Shown: piece by piece, positions 16,275 through 24,601 of the stretch
How the letters are laid out: every line of letters begins with the position of its first letter
Position numbering within the stretch: the first letter of the stretch is position 1
NCBI RefSeq assembly: GCF_009696065.1
Contig: NZ_VUMS01000022.1
Coordinates: 1 to 46,211, forward strand
From: Oliverpabstia intestinalis
Lineage (GTDB): Bacteria > Bacillota > Clostridia > Lachnospirales > Lachnospiraceae
Direction: 5' to 3'
DNA length: 46,211 nt
Notes under the pieces: model-generated
Database searches by the model: none
What the model was told of the DNA's origin: nothing
The model's input: the letters and a program-made list of their open reading frames with translations, nothing else
Program-made: the position numbers and the translations under genes

Positions 16275-16934
16275 TTGAGTAAATATTATTCTATACATGA
16301 ATTTTCAAAAATCATAGGCGTATCTGCCCAGACATTACGAAATTGGGATGCCAATGGAAAACTTCATCCGCATCATACTACAGTAAGTGGCTATAGATAT
16401 TATTCTGATGAGCAACTCAACCAGGTAATCAATGTAAAGCCTAAAAAGCGCATTACAATTGGATATTGTCGTGTTTCCAGCCATAAACAAAAAGATGATC
16501 TGGAACGACAGATTGATAATGTTAAGACATACCTTCTGGCAAAAGGACAACCATTTGAGATAATAAGTGATATCGGTTCCGGGATTAATTATAAGAAAAA
16601 AGGACTTCAGGATCTGCTCAGACGAATATCTCAAAATCAGGTTGAAAAGGTTGTTGTCTTATATAAAGACAGGCTATTGGGATTCGGCTTTGAGTTGATA
16701 GAATATATCGCTTCACTTTATAATTGTGAGATTGAGATTATTGATCATACTGAAAAATCCGAACAGCAGGAACTTGTTGAAGATCTGGTTCAAATAATCA
16801 CAGTATTCAGTTGTAAATTACAAGGAAAACGAGCGAACAAAGCCAGGAAACTTATCAGAGAACTGATACAGGAGGAAACAGATGGTAAAAGCCATAAAAG
16901 TAATGCTGATACCAAACAATGTACAGAAAACTAA
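16275..16934 (+). CDS. tnpA: IS607 TnpA serine transposase
   Basis: 219 residues from the TTG at 16275, with AAAGGAGATGATAC in front; a TTG 21 nt earlier is in frame but lacks a site. Residues 1-50 are a MerR-like helix-turn-helix (YSIHEFSKIIGVSAQTLRNWD), followed by a small serine recombinase domain: GYCRVSSHKQKDDLERQ contains the nucleophilic Ser, and VVLYKDRLLGFGFELI the catalytic Arg region. This N-terminal HTH arrangement is specific to IS607. The 3' end overlaps tnpB by 53 nt. It looks intact. Confidence 0.93.
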   Translation: MSKYYSIHEFSKIIGVSAQTLRNWDANGKLHPHHTTVSGYRYYSDEQLNQVINVKPKKRITIGYCRVSSHKQKDDLERQIDNVKTYLLAKGQPFEIISDIGSGINYKKKGLQDLLRRISQNQVEKVVVLYKDRLLGFGFELIEYIASLYNCEIEIIDHTEKSEQQELVEDLVQIITVFSCKLQGKRANKARKLIRELIQEETDGKSHKSNADTKQCTEN

Positions 16935-18045
16935 GATGTTTCAGTACGCAGGTGCTTCAAGATTTGCTTATAACTGGGCTTTGGCCAGGGAAAAAGAAAA
17001 TTATGAAAAAGGTGGCAGATTCGTTTCAGATGCAGAACTCAGAAAAGAATTTACAAAACTTAGACATTCTGATGAATACGCATGGTTACTGAGTATTTCA
17101 AATAATGTGACCAAACAGGCAATCAAAGATGCCTGTGCTGCGTATAAGAACTTTTTCAAGGGTTTGCAAAAATTCCCAAGATTCAAGTCCAGAAAGAGAT
17201 CCATGCTGAAGTTCTATCAGGACAACGTTAAGATACGATTCAGTAATACCCACGTTAAATTTGAAGGCTTTTCCTCCGGCAGGAAAGCAAATAAACAAAA
17301 AATGAATTGGGTAAGACTTGCAGAACATGGACGCATTCCTACAGATGCTAAATATATGAATCCGAGAATATCCTTTGACGGATTGAACTGGTGGATCAGT
17401 GTATGTGTGGAATTTCCTGACTGCAGGGAAACGCTTAATGGTGATGGAGTTGGTATAGACTTAGGAATCAAAGATCTGGCTGTCTGCTCTGATGCTGTTA
17501 AATATAAGAACATCAATAAGAGTCAGAAAGTAAAGAAACTAGGAAAACAGAAACGCAGATTACAGCGTAGTATCTCTCGTTCTTACGAGAAAAATAAGAG
17601 AGGAGAAAGTTACTGTAAAACCAATAATGTAATCAAAAAGAAAAAACTTTTATTAAAACGAAATCACAGATTAACAAACATCCGTAAAAACTATTTGAAT
17701 CAGACCATATCTGAGATCGTAAATCGAAAACCAAGATTTATATGTATTGAAGATCTGAATGTCAGCGGAATGATGAAAAACAGACATTTATCCAAAGCAG
17801 TTCAGGAACAGGGATTTTTCAGGTTTAGAAAACAGCTTGAATATAAGTGCAGTGATAAAGGAATCCAGCTTATAGTGGCTGATCGGTTTTATCCATCATC
17901 AAAGCTTTGCAGCTGTTGTGGAAACATAAAAAAAGATCTGAAGTTATCTGACAGAATTTATAGATGTGAGTGTGGGAATAGGATTGACAGAGATTTCCAG
18001 GCATCTATAAACCTCAAGACTTATGGAGAAAGATTTGCAAGCTGA
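16882..18045 (+). CDS. tnpB: TnpB RNA-guided endonuclease (IS607-associated)
   Basis: 387 residues. The N-terminal helix-turn-helix region starts MVKAIKVMLIPNNVQ. RuvC-like active-site residues are all present: Asp in GIDLGIKDLAV (about 193), Glu in CIEDLNVSGMMKN (about 292) and Asp in DRDFQASIN (about 373). The zinc finger CSCCG...CECG sits between the last two. TnpB cuts DNA next to a TAM using an omega RNA made from the element's right end and protects the element from loss. The start has a GGAGG at 16871-16875 inside tnpA. The protein appears intact although the RNA-encoding right end seems shortened. Confidence 0.93.
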   Translation: MVKAIKVMLIPNNVQKTKMFQYAGASRFAYNWALAREKENYEKGGRFVSDAELRKEFTKLRHSDEYAWLLSISNNVTKQAIKDACAAYKNFFKGLQKFPRFKSRKRSMLKFYQDNVKIRFSNTHVKFEGFSSGRKANKQKMNWVRLAEHGRIPTDAKYMNPRISFDGLNWWISVCVEFPDCRETLNGDGVGIDLGIKDLAVCSDAVKYKNINKSQKVKKLGKQKRRLQRSISRSYEKNKRGESYCKTNNVIKKKKLLLKRNHRLTNIRKNYLNQTISEIVNRKPRFICIEDLNVSGMMKNRHLSKAVQEQGFFRFRKQLEYKCSDKGIQLIVADRFYPSSKLCSCCGNIKKDLKLSDRIYRCECGNRIDRDFQASINLKTYGERFAS

Positions 18046-18090
18046 CACTGAAACGTTAATGCAAACATGTACGGATACGTTAGTCCGGAA
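18046..18090 (+). ncRNA. Possible remnant of omega RNA 3' scaffold
   Basis: ATGTACGGATACGTTAGTCC and following GGAATT align by eye with ATGTACTGCGGGCTATCGC then AGGAATT downstream of the second tnpB. Both contain a hairpin (CGGA/TCCG here, CTGCG/CGCAG there) before GGAATT. After GGAATT this copy passes straight into Rpn coding sequence. Confidence 0.35.
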
Positions 18091-18465
18091 TTATCCGATG
18101 GATGCGTTTCTTGGGAGCGAAGAGCAGAAAGGAGTTCGAGAAAATGGCAAAAGAAGACACTTATATAGACGAAGCGTATGAAATGTTAAAACATATGAGC
18201 GCGGATGAAAAAAAGAGATTAGAATACGAAGCGAAGGAGAAAGCAATTCGCGATTATAACTCACAGATGCTGGAATTAAAAGAAGTGGGAAGAAAAGAGG
18301 GAAGAAAAGAAGGAATAAAAGAAGGAATTGCTATTGGAGCAGAGCAAGGTGAACAACGAAAAGCAGCAAGTATTATAACAAATATGTTACGAAAGGGAAG
18401 AAATTGCAGATATGACAGGGGAAGAACTGGAAAAAATCCGGGAGATTCAGAAGCGGTTGTTATAA
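18090..18465 (+). pseudogene. Rpn-family nuclease/transposase, 5' truncated and frameshifted
   Basis: The frame RWMRFLGAKSRKEFEKMAKED continues with YIDEAYEMLKHMSADEKKRLEYEA and the tail repeat GRKEGRKEGIKEG, typical of the C-terminal half of Rpn (PD-(D/E)XK, recombination-promoting) proteins of Lachnospiraceae. The N-terminal nuclease half is missing: the sequence begins at the IS607 right flank. Near 18400 the frame shifts; the alternate frame reads EIADMTGEELEKIREIQKRLL to the TAA at 18463, the usual Rpn end, so a small deletion broke the tail as well. No function is expected. A start at ATG 18102 gives a 129-residue open frame with a wrong C-terminus. Confidence 0.8.
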
Positions 18466-18510
18466 GGGAATCATTGTTTCCTGTTATATAAAAGAAAAAA
18501 TTGAAAAAAG

Positions 18511-18541
18511 TTGCAACATTTTTGCAGGCTGAACTGTATAG
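18511..18541 (+). promoter_or_regulatory. Candidate ECF-type autoregulated promoter
   Basis: TTGCAACATTTT followed about 14 nt later by CTGTATAG, resembling AAC-containing -35 and GTAT-type -10 boxes of ECF sigma promoters. It lies 42 nt before the ECF sigma gene. A guess from pattern only. Confidence 0.35.
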
Positions 18542-18582
18542 AAAGTGAAAACGAAAACAAAAAGAGACAGGAGCGGGAAATA

Positions 18583-19245
18583 ATGATGGGTTATCAGACC
18601 AGAGCGTTGCCGGGTAGCGGAATGTGGATGATGGAGAGTGGGATCAGGAACAGGATCACTGAATGGTATCTGTTCGTGGAAAAGAAGAAAATACAGATCC
18701 TTCAGAAATTCTCCATGTTTCGAAAAGAAGCGGATCTTGGGAAAACGGTAAAAATTGTCGGGAAACAGAAGATGGAGGTGCTGGCAGAAAGAATCATGGA
18801 TACTTATGGGAATGCAGTGCTGCGGCTTGCCTATACGTATGTACATAATATGAGTGATGCAGAGGATATCCTGCAGGAAACTCTGATCCGTTATCTGGAA
18901 CACCGTCCGGTATTTGCCGGTGAAAATCATGAAAAGGCGTGGATCTTTCGAGTGGCGGCGAATCTGAGTAAAAATAAGATCGCTTACAATAAGATCCGTC
19001 AGGCAGACCAGCTGGAGAATCAGCTGATCGTGCAGAAACGGGAAGATCTGACTTTTGTGTGGGATGCAGTAAAGAGACTTCCGGAAAGTTACCGGGAAGC
19101 GATTCATCTGCATTATTATGAAGGATTTCCAACGGCGCAGATTGCAGAGATACTGGGGAAAAAGGAGAGCAGTGTGCGGTCTGACCTTCGAAGGGGAAGA
19201 GAGAAACTGCGTGAAGTCCTGAGAGAGGAGTATGATTTTGAGTAA
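18583..19245 (+). CDS. ECF-type RNA polymerase sigma factor
   Basis: 220 residues from the ATG at 18583, chosen for the AGGAG nine bases upstream. Region 2 (AERIMDTYGNAVLRLAYTY, DAEDILQETLIRYL, KAWIFRVAANLSKNK) and region 4 (RLPESYREAIHLHYYEGF, QIAEILGKKESSVRSDL, RRGREKL) are complete. The first ~63 residues (MMGYQTRALPGSG...) precede the usual sigma start and are not conserved sigma sequence; ATG 18772 would give the standard ~157-residue protein but has a weaker ribosome site. The next gene overlaps its end and encodes a membrane protein, probably its regulator. Targets are unknown. Confidence 0.88.
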   Translation: MMGYQTRALPGSGMWMMESGIRNRITEWYLFVEKKKIQILQKFSMFRKEADLGKTVKIVGKQKMEVLAERIMDTYGNAVLRLAYTYVHNMSDAEDILQETLIRYLEHRPVFAGENHEKAWIFRVAANLSKNKIAYNKIRQADQLENQLIVQKREDLTFVWDAVKRLPESYREAIHLHYYEGFPTAQIAEILGKKESSVRSDLRRGREKLREVLREEYDFE

Positions 19246-19894
19246 ATTATATAATGAAATCATGGAAAATATCTACCTGACACCGGAAACGAAAGAACAG
19301 ATCCTGTGCCATGTCTCGGAAAGAGAAAGAAAGGCAAAGGTACAAAACATGAAAAAATGGACAAAATACATCTCCGTTGCAGCCTGTTGCGCGCTGGTCG
19401 TGGGAGCAGCTTATGGAATTCATACGTTACATCCGGACAAAACAGTCAGTGAGGAAGAGGATATGACCACTGCGGATATGGTTGATGACGGGGCACAGAT
19501 TGCAAATCCGATGAAAGAATACGGCTCCGCGGAGGAACTTTCTGATGCAGTGGGATTTACCGTCAGAGAGATCGGAGAGCTACCATTTACTGTGAAAGAA
19601 ACCCTGTATTTTACCTATGATGACACACTGGCTGAGATTCGCTATACCGGGGATGATCAGGAAGTGTATTTCAGAAAATCACAGGGGGAGGATGAAGATA
19701 ACAGTGGCGTATACAACACATACAGTCAAACAACTACCATCACCGTGGGGGATACAGAGATTACCTGCAAGGGTGAAAGTGATGCGTACGAACTGGCAAT
19801 CTGGAAAAAAGACGGATATTCGTATTCTATCAGTCTGCAAACCGGAATCAGCTTGGAAGAGTTACAGGCAATGATAGAAACGGTGGAAAAGTAG
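19232..19894 (+). CDS. Membrane-anchored probable anti-sigma/regulator (DUF4367-like)
   Basis: Up to 220 residues. The N-terminus (LYNEIMENIYLTPETKEQIL) is a short helical cytoplasmic segment like those following many clostridial ECF sigma genes. A membrane helix is at about 49-65 (ISVAACCALVVGAAYGI) and the extracytoplasmic part resembles DUF4367 (VGFTVREIGELPF, AEIRYTGDDQEVYFRKS, SISLQTGISLEELQAMI). It overlaps the sigma gene by 14 nt from ATG 19232; TTG 19238 has better spacing to GAGGAG and may be the true start. Translational coupling suggests it holds the sigma factor at the membrane. The anti-sigma role is inferred. Confidence 0.75.
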   Translation: MILSKLYNEIMENIYLTPETKEQILCHVSERERKAKVQNMKKWTKYISVAACCALVVGAAYGIHTLHPDKTVSEEEDMTTADMVDDGAQIANPMKEYGSAEELSDAVGFTVREIGELPFTVKETLYFTYDDTLAEIRYTGDDQEVYFRKSQGEDEDNSGVYNTYSQTTTITVGDTEITCKGESDAYELAIWKKDGYSYSISLQTGISLEELQAMIETVEK

Positions 19895-19927
19895 GCAGGA
19901 AAAGAGCAGAAAGAAGGGGAAGGAAGC

Positions 19928-20521
19928 ATGAAGAAAAGCATGTATCGGTGGAGATTCTTTCTGGCAGCTGTGGTGATCCTGGCAGGAGCGGGCATCTGGA
20001 TAATTCAAAAGAAATCAGGAACATTTGTACCGGCAACAGAGGTTTCACTGAAAGGTCCTTATGGAACACTTACATTGCAGCTGCCGGAGGAATGGACATA
20101 TGAGATTCAGACAGAAAAACAGGATACTGTGTATGGAATCAGCTTTTATCGGGGTGAAGATAAAGAAAATAAAGTTCTGGTGAAGTACGAAAAGGATTAT
20201 CCAGGTGAAGAATGTGGGACAGGGTTGGAAGAAAAGAAGATCCGGCTGGCAGGAGAAAAAGCCCTGGAAGAATCCAGAGACGGTTTTGAGTCTGGCCTGT
20301 GGGAAGAGATTGTTTTTCTGGGAGAAAAGAGCGATATCCATATCATCAATCAATGTGGTGAGATTGTATGGTGGAAAGAAAATGAAAAACAGGTCATGCA
20401 GATCCTGAACACGCTGCAATATGATCCGGAGACAACCGTAGCTGAGTGTCAGGTGGAGGTTCAGCAGCAGATAGAAGAAGGACTCCGTTGGGATTTGATT
20501 CTGGAAGAAGTGAGCAGATAA
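19928..20521 (+). CDS. Membrane-anchored protein, unknown function
   Basis: 197 residues: an N-terminal anchor (about 9-27, FFLAAVVILAGAGIWII) and a beta-rich extracytoplasmic part (TLQLPEEWTYEIQ, YGISFYRGED, KVLVKYEKDYP, QVMQILNTLQYD). I do not recognise a family. It is 33 nt downstream of the anti-sigma candidate with GAAGGGGAAGGAAGC in front, so it is probably the third gene of the sigma operon and may sense or respond to the same envelope signal. A bidirectional terminator follows. Confidence 0.7.
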   Translation: MKKSMYRWRFFLAAVVILAGAGIWIIQKKSGTFVPATEVSLKGPYGTLTLQLPEEWTYEIQTEKQDTVYGISFYRGEDKENKVLVKYEKDYPGEECGTGLEEKKIRLAGEKALEESRDGFESGLWEEIVFLGEKSDIHIINQCGEIVWWKENEKQVMQILNTLQYDPETTVAECQVEVQQQIEEGLRWDLILEEVSR

Positions 20522-20557
20522 TACGGGAGGCGGTTTTGAGACAGGGCATTTTGGTTC

Positions 20558-20580
20558 GTAACTGTGAAGGGACTGAACAT
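20558..20580 (+). repeat. REP-like palindrome, copy 6 (degenerate)
   Basis: GTAACTGTGAAGGGACTGAAC is preserved but the terminal AGTTAC is lost. Confidence 0.5.
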
Positions 20581-20597
20581 TGTCTTAAATGGAAGAA

Positions 20598-20640
20598 AAA
20601 AGAGGATGTATCTGCCGGTCTGACAGATACATCCTCTTTT
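20598..20640. terminator. Bidirectional intrinsic terminator
   Basis: AAAAGAGGATGTATCTG (20598-20614) pairs perfectly with CAGATACATCCTCTTTT (20624-20640), flanked by A on one side and T on the other. It serves the sigma operon and the converging typA. Confidence 0.92.
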
Positions 20641-20658
20641 GGGTATATATCGTTATAA

Positions 20659-22485
20659 TTACTTCAAATTTGCTCTCTTTCTCAGTCTGGAATCCAGAAT
20701 TTTCTTACGGATACGCAGGCTGGTAGGAGTGATTTCCAGAAGTTCGTCGTTATCGATGAATTCCAGTGCTTCTTCAAGGCTCAGAACCTTCGGTGTTGTC
20801 AGCTTCAGAGCATCATCGGCGGAAGAAGAACGGGTGTTGGTCAGATGCTTGGTCTTACATACGTTCAGTTCGATATCTTCAGCTTTACCGTTCTGTCCGA
20901 TAACCATACCGGCGTAAACTTTTTCACCAGGTCCGATAAACAGTGTACCACGTTCCTGAGCAGCAAACAGACCGTAAGTAACGGACTCCCCGGCTTCGAA
21001 AGCGATCAGGGAACCCTGTTTTCTGTACTGGATATCTCCTTTGTACGGAGCGTAGTCATCAAAACTGGTGTTCAGGATACCGGTACCTTTGGTGGAGGTC
21101 ATGAAGTCTCCACGGAAACCGATCAGACCACGGGCCGGAATCTCGAATTCCAGACGGGTGGAACCGTCGCTTCCGGTACTCATACCCTGCAGGGAACCTT
21201 TACGTTCGCTCATTTTCTGGATGACTGTACCGGAGAACTCTTCCGGAACATCCACGTAAGCCAGTTCCATAGGCTCTAACAGTTTTCCGCGTTCGTCCTC
21301 TTTATAAAGAACTTCCGCTTTACTTACTGCAAATTCATAACCCTCACGGCGCATATTCTCGATCAGGACAGACAGATGCAGTTCTCCACGACCGGATACC
21401 TTGAAACAGTCCGGAGAATCGGTATCTTCCACGCGCAGGCTGACATCAGTGTTCAGCTCACGCATCAGACGTTCTCTTAAGTGACGGGAAGTTACAAATT
21501 TACCTTCCTGACCTGCCAGCGGGCTGTCATTTACCATAAAATGCATGGCGATGGTCGGCTCGGAGATCTTCTGGAACGGGATCGGTTCCGGATTTTCCAC
21601 GTCACACAGGGTATCACCGATGTGAATCTCCGGGATACCGGAAATAGCAACGATAGAACCGATGCCTGCTTCCTGTACTTCTATTTTATTCAGACCTTCA
21701 AATTCATACAGTTTACTGATCTTTACTTTTTTCTTCTTGGAAGGATCGTGATGGTTCATCAGCATCACTTCCTGGTTGACAGCGATCTTACCGTTGTCTA
21801 CTTTACCGACACCGATACGACCTACATATTCATTGTAGTCGATGGTACTGATCAGAACCTGGGTACCTGCATCCGGATCACCTTCCGGAGCCGGGATGTA
21901 TTTTAAGATGGTCTCAAACAGAGGTTCCATATTTTCCGGTGTATCGTTCAGATCCAGAACAGCATGGCCTGCTTTTGCGGAAGCATACAGGAACGGACAG
22001 TCTAACTGTTCGTCGGAAGCATCCAGATCCATCAGAAGTTCCAGAACTTCGTCAATAACTTCATCCGGACGGGCTTCCGGACGGTCGATCTTATTGATAC
22101 ATACGATCACGTGCAGATCCAGTTCCAGTGCTTTTTTCAGAACGAATTTGGTCTGCGGCATAGCACCCTCGAACGCATCTACCACCAGGATAACACCGTC
22201 TACCATCTTCAGGACACGTTCTACCTCGCCGCCGAAGTCCGCATGGCCTGGGGTGTCAATGATGTTGATTTTGGTATCTTTGTAATAAACAGCTGTATTT
22301 TTGGAAAGAATCGTGATACCACGTTCCCGCTCGATATCGTTGGAGTCCATGACACGTTCCTGGACTTCCTGATTCGCACGGAATACACCGCTCTGACGCA
22401 GTAACTGGTCTACCAGAGTGGTTTTACCATGGTCTACATGGGCGATGATCGCCACGTTACGAATATCTTCTCTTTTGATTTTCAT
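20659..22485 (-). CDS. typA: Translational GTPase TypA/BipA
   Basis: 608 residues from the ATG at 22485, which has GAAAGGAAA upstream; the frame is open further but those codons encode no TypA sequence. The protein starts MKIKREDIRNVAIIAHVDHGKTTL (G1), with DSNDIERERGITIL (switch I), DTPGHADFG (G3) and INKID (G4), then EF-G-like domains II, III and V and the TypA C-terminal domain (KQGSLIAFEAGESVTYGL, LTNTRSSSADDAL). It binds 70S ribosomes and supports subunit assembly and stress or cold growth. The leader has a small GCCCG/CGGGC hairpin near 22511-22530. Standard length and intact. Confidence 0.97.
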   Translation of the reverse strand: MKIKREDIRNVAIIAHVDHGKTTLVDQLLRQSGVFRANQEVQERVMDSNDIERERGITILSKNTAVYYKDTKINIIDTPGHADFGGEVERVLKMVDGVILVVDAFEGAMPQTKFVLKKALELDLHVIVCINKIDRPEARPDEVIDEVLELLMDLDASDEQLDCPFLYASAKAGHAVLDLNDTPENMEPLFETILKYIPAPEGDPDAGTQVLISTIDYNEYVGRIGVGKVDNGKIAVNQEVMLMNHHDPSKKKKVKISKLYEFEGLNKIEVQEAGIGSIVAISGIPEIHIGDTLCDVENPEPIPFQKISEPTIAMHFMVNDSPLAGQEGKFVTSRHLRERLMRELNTDVSLRVEDTDSPDCFKVSGRGELHLSVLIENMRREGYEFAVSKAEVLYKEDERGKLLEPMELAYVDVPEEFSGTVIQKMSERKGSLQGMSTGSDGSTRLEFEIPARGLIGFRGDFMTSTKGTGILNTSFDDYAPYKGDIQYRKQGSLIAFEAGESVTYGLFAAQERGTLFIGPGEKVYAGMVIGQNGKAEDIELNVCKTKHLTNTRSSSADDALKLTTPKVLSLEEALEFIDNDELLEITPTSLRIRKKILDSRLRKRANLK

Positions 22486-22673
22486 AAACAATTTCCTTTC
22501 TATGCATATAAAGAGCCCGTAAAACGGGCATTTCCAACGATACAAGTCTATCACATTTTTTTCAGATTACAAGGGAAAAAATTTTTTTTTTCAAAATCCG
22601 GTTCTAAATAAGGAAGGAACGGAATAGAAATAAATTATACAAAATACAAAAAAGAGGAAGGGGAACTACAATC

Positions 22674-23300
22674 ATGACAGATAAGATTATTGAAAACAAT
22701 CAGGTGGAAATCATGGGAAAAATCGCATCCCGGTTTACATTCAGCCATCAGGTATTCGGCGAAGGCTTTTATATGGTAGATGTGCTGGTCAAACGGCTCA
22801 GCGATTCCGAGGACCGGATCCCGGTCATGATCTCGGAGCGTCTTGTGGATGTGAACGAGGATTATGAAGGGGAGTATATCCATGTGATGGGGCAGTTTCG
22901 CTCCTACAACCGCCATGAGGAAAAGAAAAACCGGCTGGTGCTCTCGGTGTTTGCCAGAGAGGTGGAATTTGTGGAAGATGACGATGAAAATATGAAGAGC
23001 AATGCCATTTTCCTGGACGGATACATATGCAAACCGCCGGTGTACCGGAAAACTCCACTTGGCAGAGAAATCGCAGATCTTCTGATCGCCGTCAACCGGC
23101 CGTATGGAAAATCGGACTACATTCCGTGTATCTGCTGGGGCAGAAATGCCAGATATGCATCTGCTTTTCAGGTGGGCGGTCACGTCCTGATCTGGGGCAG
23201 GATCCAGAGCCGGGAATACGTGAAAAAAATCAGTGAAGAAGAGACGCAGAAGCGGATCGCATACGAGATTTCTGTAAGCAAACTGGAATATGCGGATTGA
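22674..23300 (+). CDS. SSB-like protein with two OB folds
   Basis: 208 residues. Two OB-fold-like halves are visible: about 8-105 (NNQVEIMGKIASRFTFSHQ, VHVMGQFRSYN-type strands) and about 108-205 (NAIFLDGYICKPPVYRKTPLGREIADLLIAVNR, YIPCICWGRNARYASAFQVG, ISVSKLEY). The second half carries the 'r.TplGreia.l.iAvnR...yipci.WG..A' pattern of the single-stranded DNA-binding protein family. It lacks the acidic C-terminal tip of housekeeping SSB, so it is a paralogue. It is a single gene between divergent typA and the dapA leader, and the dapA promoter overlaps its stop codon. Confidence 0.82.
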   Translation: MTDKIIENNQVEIMGKIASRFTFSHQVFGEGFYMVDVLVKRLSDSEDRIPVMISERLVDVNEDYEGEYIHVMGQFRSYNRHEEKKNRLVLSVFAREVEFVEDDDENMKSNAIFLDGYICKPPVYRKTPLGREIADLLIAVNRPYGKSDYIPCICWGRNARYASAFQVGGHVLIWGRIQSREYVKKISEEETQKRIAYEISVSKLEYAD

Positions 23301-23325
23301 CAATAAAAATGAATAATGATATGAT
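23297..23325 (+). promoter_or_regulatory. Promoter of the dapA-dapB transcript
   Basis: TTGACA (23297-23302) and TATGAT (23320-23325) with a 17-nt spacer. The -35 box overlaps the stop codon of the SSB-like gene. Confidence 0.8.
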
Positions 23326-23367
23326 TGAAAAAATAAAATGTTTATTTAAAATGTTTTTTATAAATTT

Positions 23368-23532
23368 AGGTAGAGGTTGCATTTTTTATCAGTAATTTGT
23401 CGGATGTTTCAGGAACAGAAGAAGGCAAAGGAAAGGAAAAAGTGCCGAAGGGGCGAAGAAACCTGAAGCTTGGTTCTTGGGCATGTCTGTGAAGAACGGC
23501 ATGACTGTCATCGAAAGATGGAGTGCTATCCA
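23368..23532 (+). promoter_or_regulatory. Lysine riboswitch (L box)
   Basis: Typical L-box landmarks appear in order: AGGTAGAGGTTGC, ATCAGTAATTTG, GTGCCGAAGGGGCGAAG, AAACCTGAAGCTTGG, TTCTTGGGCATGTCTGTGA, CATGACTGTCATCGAAAG and the closing TGGAGTGCTATCC, whose CTATCC pairs with GGTAG of the 5' side. It lies in the leader of dapA, the first lysine-specific step, so excess lysine should lower dapA-dapB expression. Confidence 0.92.
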
Positions 23533-23567
23533 AAGAAAACATGTGATGATTTCATAGCGGATTCTTA

Positions 23568-23610
23568 AAAGGTGGACCTCCGGACGGTGGTGCACCTTTA
23601 TATGTTTTAC
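23568..23610 (+). terminator. Expression-platform hairpin of the lysine riboswitch
   Basis: AAAGGTG (23568-23574) pairs with CACCTTT (23593-23599), with inner ACC/GGT pairing, and TATATGTTTT follows. The T run is interrupted, so this is a modest terminator. GGTGG here was checked for a T-box and rejected. Confidence 0.55.
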
Positions 23611-23679
23611 ATTACATATCAATAATTGGTCCGATGGATCAATAGTTGATCCAGACAAAAGAAAGGAGTAAAGATAGAT

Positions 23680-24570
23680 ATGGCTATTTTTGAAGGAGCA
23701 GGTGTTGCGCTTGTTACACCTATGAACGAAAATCTGGAAGTAAACTATGACAAGCTGGAAGAATTACTGGAGGAACAGATCGCAGGAGGCACAGATGCCA
23801 TTGTGATCTGCGGAACAACAGGCGAATCTGCGACACTCACCGAAGAAGAACATATGAGAACGATCAGATTTGCCATTGACAAGGTAAACCACCGAATTCC
23901 GGTTGTTGCAGGTACCGGCTCCAATTCCACCGCAACTGCAACACAGATGTCCAAAGAGGCAGCAGAAGCAGGAGCAGATGGTATTCTTCTGGTAACTCCT
24001 TACTATAATAAAGGCACACAGAACGGACTGATCAAACATTATACAACCATCACAGAGGAAGCAAAAGTACCGGCGATCCTGTACAACGTACCGAGCCGTA
24101 CCGGCTGTTCTCTGGCAGCTTCTACGGTTGCTTATCTTGCAAAAAATGCAGAATATGTAACCGCTATCAAAGAAGCATCCGGAGATATCAGCCATGTGGC
24201 AGATATCATGTATGCCTGCGACGGAGCCATTGATCTGTATTCCGGAAATGATGACCAGATCGTACCGATCCTGTCCCTGGGCGGAAAAGGTGTTATCTCT
24301 GTACTGTCCAATGTAGCACCGAAAGAGACGCACGATATCGTTGCTCTGTTCCTGGAAGGAAAAATAAAAGAAAGCCGTGAACTGCAGTTAAAAGCGTTGC
24401 CGCTGGTTCACGCACTGTTCAGTGAAGTTAACCCGATCCCGGTAAAAGCAGCCCTGAATCTGATGGGTAAAGAAGTAGGGCCGCTTCGTCTGCCACTGAC
24501 CGAAATGGAAGCAGCACACCAGGAAGTTCTGGCAGAAGAAATGAAAAAATTCGGTATCAAACTGGCATAA
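23680..24570 (+). CDS. dapA: 4-hydroxy-tetrahydrodipicolinate synthase
   Basis: 296 residues, the normal length. Condenses pyruvate with aspartate semialdehyde, the first step committed to lysine and diaminopimelate. Seen: GAGVALVTPMNENLEVNYDKLE, the pyruvate-site CGTTGES, GTGSNSTATA, the proton-relay Tyr in LYNVPSRTG, and the Schiff-base Lys in AIKEASGD (about 162), with SGND following. AAAGGAG precedes the ATG. Regulated by the lysine riboswitch upstream and followed 31 nt later by dapB. Confidence 0.97.
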   Translation: MAIFEGAGVALVTPMNENLEVNYDKLEELLEEQIAGGTDAIVICGTTGESATLTEEEHMRTIRFAIDKVNHRIPVVAGTGSNSTATATQMSKEAAEAGADGILLVTPYYNKGTQNGLIKHYTTITEEAKVPAILYNVPSRTGCSLAASTVAYLAKNAEYVTAIKEASGDISHVADIMYACDGAIDLYSGNDDQIVPILSLGGKGVISVLSNVAPKETHDIVALFLEGKIKESRELQLKALPLVHALFSEVNPIPVKAALNLMGKEVGPLRLPLTEMEAAHQEVLAEEMKKFGIKLA

Positions 24571-24601
24571 AGGCAGCAGGAAGAAACAGGAGAGAACGCA
24601 A

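Larger units (their letters stand above)
16275..18090 (+). mobile_element. IS607-family element with tnpA and tnpB
   Basis: Serine transposase and TnpB overlap by 53 nt in the standard IS607 order. The right limit is set by the start of Rpn-like coding sequence near 18090 (residues GIIRWMRFLGAK); the left limit is unknown and lies upstream of 16275. Only about 45 nt separate the tnpB stop from foreign sequence, against about 180 nt in the element at 43000, so the right end looks shortened. Confidence 0.75.

Noticed and set aside
23560-23605. T-box antiterminator
   Set aside because: AAGGTGGACC and GGTGGTGCACC resemble the T-box bulge, but the full lysine riboswitch signature lies directly upstream and no specifier stem is present.
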